A stretch of 11,870 bases of DNA from an uncultured Gammaproteobacteria bacterium. GTDB lineage: Bacteria; Pseudomonadota; Gammaproteobacteria; Nitrosococcales; Methylophagaceae. How positions within the stretch are numbered: the first letter of the stretch is position 1; every line of letters begins with the position of its first letter. The position numbers were made by a program, and so were the translations under genes. The notes beneath the pieces were generated by a model. That model worked only from the letters and a program-made list of their open reading frames with translations. It had not been told where the DNA came from and ran no database searches. Of the stretch, positions 7,171 to 11,870 are shown piece after piece. The stretch is from positions 1-11,870 of the forward strand of contig CAJXPP010000046.1 of assembly GCA_913058195.1 (NCBI GenBank), in the 5' to 3' direction.

Positions 7171-7218
7171 CCACAAGCTGTAGTGGTTTTTAAATCATTG
7201 AACCACAAGATGATGTGG
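7171..7218 (-). promoter_or_regulatory. Tandem NrdR boxes upstream of nrdAB
   Basis: Two 16-bp near-palindromes, CCACAAGCTGTAGTGG (7171-7186) and CCACAAGATGATGTGG (7203-7218), match the known NrdR consensus acaCwAtATaTwGtgt at most core positions. They are exactly 32 bp apart start to start (16 bp between), about three helical turns, which is the spacing typical of NrdR operators. They lie 37-84 bp upstream of the nrdA ATG. NrdR bound here should repress nrdAB when ATP/dATP is plentiful. Confidence 0.88.
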
Positions 7219-7234
7219 TTTGGGAATAGCAGTC

Positions 7235-7265
7235 GGTGGATAAGTAAGGGGTTTTCTGTGGATAA
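7235..7265 (-). promoter_or_regulatory. Pair of DnaA boxes upstream of nrdAB
   Basis: Read on the minus strand, TTATCCACA (7265-7257) is a perfect match to the DnaA box TTATNCACA, and TTATCCACC (7243-7235) matches 8 of 9. They are 22 bp apart and in the same orientation. DnaA is known to bind and regulate the E. coli nrdAB promoter, so the same coupling of dNTP synthesis to replication initiation is likely here. The remainder of the 7135-7317 gap shows no gene. Confidence 0.65.
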
Positions 7266-7317
7266 CTTGTGACTAATTTAATGCCAACATAGAGAGGGCG
7301 CGGCTTAGTTGATTATG

Positions 7318-7358
7318 AAAAAAAAATGCCCTTTTAAGATCTTTTTCAAAAGGACATT
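7318..7358 (-). terminator. Intrinsic terminator of bcp
   Basis: On the minus strand the arms AATGTCCTTTT and AAAAGGGCATT pair with one G-T wobble around a 12-nt loop and are followed by nine T residues. It begins 5 nt after the bcp stop codon. It prevents bcp transcription from running into the nrdAB control region. Confidence 0.88.
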
Positions 7359-7363
7359 TTGTC

Positions 7364-7831
7364 TTAAAGTGCTTTTACAGCTTCTAAAACCTCGGCAAGG
7401 TGTTCTTTTACTTTAACCTTACGCCATTCTTGTCGTAAAACACCTGCTTTGTCGATTAGGAAGGTACTGCGCACAATCCCCATATATTCGCGGCCATAAT
7501 TCTTCTTAAGATGTAATACGTCAAAAAGAGCACAAGCAGACTCTTCAGCATCAGATAATAGTTCGAAGGGAAATGCTTGTTTAGCTTTGAAATTTTCATG
7601 TACACGAACACTATCACGTGAAATACCAAAGATGACAGTGTCATGTGCTTGGAACTCTGCAATATTGTCGCGGAAGTTCTGGCCTTCTAAGGTACAGCCA
7701 GGCGTATTGTCTTTGGGGTAAAAATAGATAATGATATTCTTACCTTGATAGTCGGATAAATTGAAAGTTGTATCGCCAGTGCTAGGGAGTTGGAAGTTAG
7801 GCACTGCTTGGTCTAGTTGGACTGTACTCAT
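7364..7831 (-). CDS. bcp: Peroxiredoxin Bcp/PrxQ, thioredoxin-dependent thiol peroxidase
   Basis: A cytosolic thiol peroxidase that reduces hydrogen and organic peroxides. The 155-residue length is normal for PrxQ. The peroxidatic site is YPKDNTPGCTLEG with C46; downstream R121 and T123 (VRSTFLID) complete the conserved pocket. The resolving cysteine usually found five residues after the peroxidatic one (C50 after C45 in E. coli) is replaced by Gln51. The only other cysteine is C100 (EESACALFDV), so the enzyme is either 1-Cys-like or resolves through C100 or an external thiol. AGGA lies 7 nt before the ATG. It is transcribed divergently from dapA across a 141-bp gap and has its own terminator. 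Pseudomonas usually has gcvR between bcp and dapA; it is absent here. Confidence 0.96.
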   Translation of the reverse strand: MSTVQLDQAVPNFQLPSTGDTTFNLSDYQGKNIIIYFYPKDNTPGCTLEGQNFRDNIAEFQAHDTVIFGISRDSVRVHENFKAKQAFPFELLSDAEESACALFDVLHLKKNYGREYMGIVRSTFLIDKAGVLRQEWRKVKVKEHLAEVLEAVKAL

Positions 7832-7914
7832 TGTTAATTCCTGTCATATATAGGGATAGCTAAAATATACATTACATAACGACCTAATTCTATATTGTTT
7901 TAATAATAGGGTTC

Positions 7915-7943
7915 TTGTCATCTTGTAGCGGGCGAAGTACCAT
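7915..7943 (+). promoter_or_regulatory. Candidate sigma-70 promoter of the dapA-purC operon
   Basis: TTGTCA (7915-7920, 5 of 6 matches to the -35 consensus), a 17-nt spacer, then TACCAT (7938-7943, 4 of 6 matches to the -10). This would start transcription near 7950, giving a leader of about 23 nt before the dapA ATG. It is the only good pair seen in the bcp-dapA gap. Confidence 0.45.
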
Positions 7944-7972
7944 AGTCGTTTATTTATCGGAGTCTTCTGAAC

Positions 7973-8851
7973 ATGTTTAGCGGCAGTATGGTAGCAATAG
8001 TCACACCAATGCAAGCAGATGGAACGCTTGATCGTGACAGCCTAAACAAGTTGATTGAATGGCATATTGATAGTGGCACTGATGCGATTGTAGCGGTTGG
8101 CACTACCGGTGAGTCAGCCACGTTAACAGTTGAAGAGCATTGTGGCGTCATTCGTCAAGTTGTTGCTCAAGTGAATGGGCGTATTCCAGTCATTGCAGGT
8201 ACAGGTGCTAATTCAACTTCTGAAGCTATTGAATTAAGCCAGTCTGCAAAAGAAGTAGGTGTTGATGGGGTGTTATTGGTGACGCCTTATTATAATAAAC
8301 CGACTCAGGAAGGTTTATTTCTACATTACAAAGCCATTGCAGAAGCCGTTGATATCCCTCAGATCCTTTATAATGTACCTAGTCGTACTGCCTGTGACTT
8401 ATTACCTGAAACAGTTGGACGTTTAGCTGGTATTCCGAATATTGTTGGCATTAAAGAAGCAACAGGTGATGTGAGTCGAGTTGCACAAATAAAAGCACTT
8501 TGTGGCGATAAAATTGAACTATATACTGGTGATGATGCCAATACAGTAGACTTTATCATTGCTGGGGGCCAAGGAGCTATCTCTGTAACCGCTAATGTTG
8601 CTCCCGCTGCTATGCATTCAATGTGTGCTGCAGCAATGAAGGGTGATGAACAAACTGCACGAGCAATTGATAAGGATTTGGCTTTATTACATGAACGTTT
8701 ATTTGTTGAAGCTAACCCCATGCCTGTAAAATGGGCATTGGCTGAAATGGGTTTAATCCCGACTGGCTTGCGTTTACCAATGACTAATTTGTCTGAAAAA
8801 TATCATCAGCCAGTGCGTGAAGCATTGAATGCTGCTGGCGTATTAAACTAA
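7973..8851 (+). CDS. dapA: 4-hydroxy-tetrahydrodipicolinate synthase
   Basis: Condenses pyruvate with aspartate semialdehyde, the first committed step of lysine and diaminopimelate synthesis. The 292-residue TIM-barrel has all catalytic residues at the E. coli numbering: the Schiff-base lysine K161 (VGIKEATGD), the triad Y133 (ILYNVPSRT), T44 (GTTGES) and Y107 (TPYYNKP), and the substrate-binding R138. GGAG lies 10 nt upstream of the ATG. It is the first gene of a plus-strand operon with bamC, the metallo-beta-lactamase gene and purC. The dapA-bamC pairing is widely conserved in gammaproteobacteria and links cell-wall precursor supply with outer-membrane assembly only by co-transcription. Confidence 0.98.
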   Translation: MFSGSMVAIVTPMQADGTLDRDSLNKLIEWHIDSGTDAIVAVGTTGESATLTVEEHCGVIRQVVAQVNGRIPVIAGTGANSTSEAIELSQSAKEVGVDGVLLVTPYYNKPTQEGLFLHYKAIAEAVDIPQILYNVPSRTACDLLPETVGRLAGIPNIVGIKEATGDVSRVAQIKALCGDKIELYTGDDANTVDFIIAGGQGAISVTANVAPAAMHSMCAAAMKGDEQTARAIDKDLALLHERLFVEANPMPVKWALAEMGLIPTGLRLPMTNLSEKYHQPVREALNAAGVLN

Positions 8852-8874
8852 AATTGAGAGTGAACTTAAACTAC

Positions 8875-9885
8875 ATGAACTTTAAATATACTTCTTTAGC
8901 TGCATTACTTTCAATTACTCTCAGTGGTTGTGGTGCTTTCTCTGTTCTTGATGAGGTTGTTCCTGATAATACGAAAGAATATCGTAAAGCTGAAACAATG
9001 CCGCCGCTTGATGTGCCTCCTGATTTAAGTGCTGCTAGCATTAATGATGATATTGTTAAAAATACATCAACTTCTGCTACTTATTCTGAATTTAAAGAAG
9101 AAGCAGAAAATCCATTAGCCAGCAAATATAATATTGTCCAAGATATTAAACCTGCATTAACGGGTGAAGGCGCTACACGCCACCTAATTGTGCCAAATTC
9201 AGAAGAATCTACATGGGAACATTTAGCGTCATTTGTAGATGAAAAAGGTTTGAGTGTTAAACGTTCAGATCAGCGTATTGGCTTAATGGATACAGATATT
9301 GGTGAAGATAGTTATGCCTACCGTTTAAGAATTGAGCGTGGTGATACATCAAAACAAACGTTAGTCTATGTTAGTGCCGCGGGTATGGAAGATAATGCTC
9401 AGAAAAATGAGGCAATGCTTCGTCAGGTTGCAGACTCTTTCGGCGAACTGCATCAACAAGAAAAAGAAGTATTACAAGAGCAAGTCGCTAGTCTATCGCC
9501 TGAAGCTGTAACGACAACATTAATTGATGAAGAGGGAGGCCATCAGTCATTATTGGTTGAGCAAGATTTCCCTGATGTTTGGAAGCGTGTTGGCCGAGTT
9601 CTAGATAGTAAAGGTTTTAAAGTTGAAGATCGCGATCGTTCTCGTGGTACCTATTTAGTTCACTACATCGATCCTCTCGTTGGAGCTCAGGAAGAAGAGG
9701 GTATGCTCAGTACACTCGCTTTTTGGCGTGATGATGTAGATAACACGCCAGAAGAGTTCTATAACATTAAATTAATTTCTGATGCAGAAGATACTAGAAT
9801 CATTATCTTAGATGCTGAAGGCACTATAAGTGCTTCTGATACATCGAAACGTTTATTGAAATTATTGCAGGAACAGTTAAGTTAG
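8875..9885 (+). CDS. bamC: Outer-membrane protein assembly factor BamC (lipoprotein NlpB)
   Basis: Accessory lipoprotein of the BAM complex that inserts beta-barrel proteins into the outer membrane. Starting at the ATG at 8875 (336 residues), a compact signal peptide ends in lipobox LSGC with lipidated C19. The in-frame TTG at 8854 would add seven polar residues before the signal, so I reject it, although the only GA-rich stretch (GAGAG) is about 14 nt before my ATG and the ribosome site is weak. An unstructured N-terminal segment contains the YRKAETMPPLDVPPDL motif that in BamC binds BamD. Two helix-grip domains follow, at about 102-191 (TWEHLASFVDEKGLSV) and 225-333 (VWKRVGRVLDSKGFKV), the internal duplication typical of BamC. 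Length is close to E. coli BamC (344). It lies 23 nt after dapA. Confidence 0.93.
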   Translation: MNFKYTSLAALLSITLSGCGAFSVLDEVVPDNTKEYRKAETMPPLDVPPDLSAASINDDIVKNTSTSATYSEFKEEAENPLASKYNIVQDIKPALTGEGATRHLIVPNSEESTWEHLASFVDEKGLSVKRSDQRIGLMDTDIGEDSYAYRLRIERGDTSKQTLVYVSAAGMEDNAQKNEAMLRQVADSFGELHQQEKEVLQEQVASLSPEAVTTTLIDEEGGHQSLLVEQDFPDVWKRVGRVLDSKGFKVEDRDRSRGTYLVHYIDPLVGAQEEEGMLSTLAFWRDDVDNTPEEFYNIKLISDAEDTRIIILDAEGTISASDTSKRLLKLLQEQLS

Positions 9886-9887
9886 TA

Positions 9888-10655
9888 ATGCGATTTGCTT
9901 CTATCGGTAGCGGTAGTCGAGGAAATGCAACACTGATTTCACATAAAGAAACCACTCTGCTTGTTGATTGTGGTTTCTCTGCTCGTGAAACAGAGAAACG
10001 ACTACAACGTTTGAAATTTGATGCAGGTGACTTATCAGCAATACTAGTCACACATGAGCATGCCGATCATATCAATGGTGTAAGAGTGCTTGCTCGTAAG
10101 TATCAAATCCCCGTTTATGCAACAGCTGGAACGGCAGCGGGTTTGCCCGTAGACACTAAAGATTTAGTTCGTGAAATCAGTTGTCATGAATCATTTAGTA
10201 TCGCTGATATTGAGATCGAACCATTTCCTGTTCCCCATGATGCGAGAGAGCCTAGTCAGTTTGTCTTTTCAGATGGCAATCACCGCTTAGGCTTATTAAC
10301 AGACCTTGGGATATCAACACCGATTATTGAACAAGCACTGACTTTATGTGATGCGCTATTATTAGAAGCTAATCATGATATGGAAATGCTCGACAATAGC
10401 GAGTATCCCGATCACCTTAAATATCGTGTATCTGGCAGGCTAGGACACTTAAATAATGTACAATCTGCCAAATTACTTGAAAAAATTGATACATCCCGCT
10501 TGCAACATATAGTTGCAATGCACTTGAGTGAAAAAAATAATTCACCCAATATTGTGGCACCTTTATTTGCTGAGGCGCTAAACTGCGATCAAAGTTGGAT
10601 TGGGCTTGCTGAGCAAGACACAGGCTTTGATTGGCGAGAGATAACTAATCGTTAG
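9888..10655 (+). CDS. MBL-fold metallo-hydrolase, YycJ/WalJ-like
   Basis: A cytosolic metallo-beta-lactamase-fold protein of 255 residues. Visible motifs are SGSRGNATL at the N-terminus, the metal-binding THEHADH (H56, H58, D60, H61), PHDAREP (H117), LLTDLG (D139), LEANHDMEML (160-169), and GHLNN (H187) with a final H212 (AMHLSE). This set is characteristic of the YycJ/WalJ group, for which an exonuclease role in DNA mismatch repair is proposed in Firmicutes; the function in gammaproteobacteria is not established. The gene follows bamC by 2 nt (TAG-TA-ATG), with only a weak, distant GGAA, so translation probably depends on bamC. The same order bamC-MBL-purC occurs in Pseudomonas, as far as I recall. 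Confidence 0.9.
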   Translation: MRFASIGSGSRGNATLISHKETTLLVDCGFSARETEKRLQRLKFDAGDLSAILVTHEHADHINGVRVLARKYQIPVYATAGTAAGLPVDTKDLVREISCHESFSIADIEIEPFPVPHDAREPSQFVFSDGNHRLGLLTDLGISTPIIEQALTLCDALLLEANHDMEMLDNSEYPDHLKYRVSGRLGHLNNVQSAKLLEKIDTSRLQHIVAMHLSEKNNSPNIVAPLFAEALNCDQSWIGLAEQDTGFDWREITNR

Positions 10656-10665
10656 AGATGGAATA

Positions 10666-11376
10666 ATGGAAAAAAAACAAGAACTATTTGCCGGTAAAGC
10701 GAAGAGCATATTTGCAACTGATAATGAAGATTATGTCATCATGAGTTTTCGCGATGATACTTCAGCATTTGATGGTGAAAAAATTGAACAGTTAAGCCGT
10801 AAAGGTGAAGTTAATAATAAGTTCAATGCCTTTATTATGCAGCAGTTAGAAAGTGCCGGTGTGCCCACTCATTTTAAAGAACTGTTTAATGATACTGAAT
10901 CTGTTGTCAATAATATGCAGATGATGCCTGTTGAATGTGTGGTACGAAATGTTGCTGCGGGTAGTTTAGTACGTCGCCTAGGTGTCGAAGATGGAATGGT
11001 ATTAAACCCACCATTATTCGAGTTTTTCCTTAAAAATGATGAACTTCATGATCCTATGATCAATGAATTTCATATCGAAACTTTTGGCTGGGCTAAAGCT
11101 GAAGATGTTACTAAAATGAAAGAGTTAACGTTTAAAGTTAATACTGTTTTGACTAAGTTGTTTGCTGATGCAGGTATGATCTTAGTTGATTACAAACTTG
11201 AATTTGGCTTGTTCAAAGGTGAAGTTGTTTTGGGTGACGAGTTCAGTCCCGATGGCTGTCGCTTATGGGATGCTGAAACACGCAAAAAATTAGATAAAGA
11301 TCGTTTCCGCCAAGGTCTTGGTGGTGTGATTGAAGCTTATGAAGAAGTGGCTCGCCGAATTGGTGTCACGCTTTAA
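10666..11376 (+). CDS. purC: Phosphoribosylaminoimidazole-succinocarboxamide synthase (SAICAR synthetase)
   Basis: Joins CAIR and aspartate with ATP to make SAICAR in de novo purine synthesis. The 236 residues match the E. coli enzyme (237) almost throughout. Visible features are the nucleotide-binding LFAGKAKSIF (7-16), the signature VVRNVAAGSLVRRLG (92-106), the second signature LVDYKLEFG (173-181), and GDEFSPDGCRLWD (190-202). It is the last gene of the dapA operon, 10 nt after the metallo-beta-lactamase gene, with a modest GATGGA ribosome site 3 nt from the ATG, and is followed directly by a strong terminator. No purine (PurR) operator was seen ahead of it, so it seems to be expressed with dapA. 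Confidence 0.98.
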   Translation: MEKKQELFAGKAKSIFATDNEDYVIMSFRDDTSAFDGEKIEQLSRKGEVNNKFNAFIMQQLESAGVPTHFKELFNDTESVVNNMQMMPVECVVRNVAAGSLVRRLGVEDGMVLNPPLFEFFLKNDELHDPMINEFHIETFGWAKAEDVTKMKELTFKVNTVLTKLFADAGMILVDYKLEFGLFKGEVVLGDEFSPDGCRLWDAETRKKLDKDRFRQGLGGVIEAYEEVARRIGVTL

Positions 11377-11405
11377 GCAAGATTAATAGCTTAGCTTGAA
11401 TATAC

Positions 11406-11444
11406 AAATCCCCATCGTTATTATCAGCGATGGGGATTTTTTTT
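11406..11444 (+). terminator. Intrinsic terminator of the dapA-purC operon
   Basis: AAATCCCCATCG (11406-11417) pairs perfectly with CGATGGGGATTT (11428-11439) across a 10-nt loop, and a run of eight T residues (11437-11444) closes it. It lies 29 nt after the purC stop. The near-symmetry (A-rich left flank) could also let it act weakly on the opposite strand. Confidence 0.95.
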
Positions 11445-11539
11445 GGCTGAAGTGTAGTTATTATTAATAAATATGACCGCTATTAGTTTGTTTAATACTG
11501 CCATTGAGGTTGTTTGTCCGTATAATCAAACTCGTTTTA

Positions 11540-11708
11540 ATGGTCTCATAATTGAGATAATAGGGAATTCGTGCAAACGAAGCTGTCCCCGCAACTGTAT
11601 ACGTGGAGTGAGTCACCTCAGTTTTTACTGATAGAGCCACTGAAGCTTAACTATAAGCTTTGGGAAGGTAGTGACAAGCAATGAAGCGTGAGCCAGAAGA
11701 CCTGCCAT
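11540..11708 (+). promoter_or_regulatory. Cobalamin (B12) riboswitch
   Basis: A full adenosylcobalamin-type aptamer. Conserved blocks appear in order: AATAGGGAA (11559-11567), GCTGTCCCCGCAACTG (11582-11597), GCCACTGAAG (11636-11645), TGGGAAGG (11661-11668), and the B12 box GAGCCAGAAGACCTGCC (11690-11706). Stems can be drawn: TTCGT/ACGAA (11568-11581), TCAGT/ACTGA (11618-11631), AAGCTTA/TAAGCTT (11643-11660, perfect), and a closing pair GGTCT (11542-11546) with AGACC (11698-11702). High B12 should turn off the downstream gene, typically btuB or another cobalamin transport or salvage gene. That gene is beyond the right end. A promoter should lie in 11445-11530, which holds no gene. Confidence 0.95.
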
Positions 11709-11746
11709 TTTGACACTATAACTGATGGCCGGGGTGTGCAGTCGGG

Positions 11747-11763
11747 GCGGGTTTCCGCTTTTT
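11747..11763 (+). terminator. Possible expression-platform terminator of the B12 riboswitch
   Basis: GCGG-GTTT-CCGC is a short GC stem with a tetraloop followed by five T residues, 40 nt after the B12 box. It could be the ligand-controlled terminator, with the preceding G-rich stretch (11728-11750) forming the alternative pairing. The stem is short, so control by hiding the ribosome site is equally possible. From 11764 to 11836 I see no start codon with a ribosome site or other feature. Confidence 0.4.
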
Positions 11764-11836
11764 AATGATGGATTAAATTGCTTTTAAATTAGCTGTTTGT
11801 CATTTCGTCACTCTATCCCACTAGGTCTGTCAGTAT

Positions 11837-11870
11837 CTGTCTCTTATACACATCTGACGCTGCCGACGAT
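11837..11870 (-). other. Untrimmed Nextera (Tn5) Read 1 adapter, reverse orientation, not genomic
   Basis: 11837-11869 is the reverse complement of the same Nextera Read 1 adapter found at the left end, beginning with the mosaic end CTGTCTCTTATACACATCT (11837-11855). The final T fits the first base of the reverse-complemented index seen at the left. Genomic sequence ends at 11836. Confidence 0.97.

Noticed and set aside
8368..8721. 117-codon minus-strand frame antisense to dapA
   Set aside because: The dapA frame carries every catalytic residue; the antisense frame has no ribosome site or family resemblance.
8854..8874. TTG start for bamC giving seven extra residues
   Set aside because: It has no Shine-Dalgarno and would place polar residues ahead of a compact lipoprotein signal that starts naturally at the ATG at 8875.
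1..11870. Inverted terminal sequences suggesting a transposon or linear replicon
   Set aside because: They are Illumina Nextera adapter, not biological inverted repeats.

Overview
This is a fragment of a gammaproteobacterial chromosome, AT-leaning by eye (about 40% GC, not computed). The chain dapA-bamC-metallo-beta-lactamase-purC next to bcp is a familiar gammaproteobacterial arrangement. Class Ia nrdAB, a Blc-type lipocalin and a proteobacterial cobalamin riboswitch fit the same group. A Methylophaga- or Cycloclasticus-like bacterium is possible, but that is only an impression. The first 42 and last 34 bases are not biological: they are Illumina Nextera (Tn5) adapter in opposite orientations, and the left copy also carries an index. 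Genomic sequence runs from 43 to 11836.

Left part (43-2935, all minus strand): an accessory-looking, AT-rich block. In transcription order it holds a two-gene unit encoding a class III nucleotide cyclase (2213-2935) and a three-helix membrane effector (1657-2238). Together these look like a Pycsar anti-phage system: PycC makes cCMP or cUMP on infection and PycTM damages the inner membrane. Next come a strongly hairpin-forming intergenic repeat (about 1421-1656), an unrecognised polytopic membrane protein (623-1384), a second short palindrome (524-551), and the N-terminal two thirds of a Blc outer-membrane lipocalin that is cut by the left end.

Middle part (3061-7831, minus strand): the nrdA-nrdB operon for the aerobic class Ia ribonucleotide reductase. 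It ends in a strong intrinsic terminator that isolates it from the cyclase gene. Upstream lie two NrdR boxes with 32-bp spacing and two DnaA boxes, so dNTP supply appears coupled both to nucleotide status and to replication initiation. Upstream again is bcp (peroxiredoxin) with its own terminator.

Right part (7915-11836, plus strand): a promoter divergent from bcp drives dapA, bamC, a YycJ-like metallo-beta-lactamase and purC. The genes are separated by 2-23 nt and end at a perfect-stem terminator. After it come a complete cobalamin riboswitch and a possible expression-platform terminator. The B12-controlled gene itself lies beyond the right end.

The most interesting content is the Pycsar-like pair with its surrounding repeats and companion membrane gene. 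The rest is conserved housekeeping with unusually readable regulatory sites.
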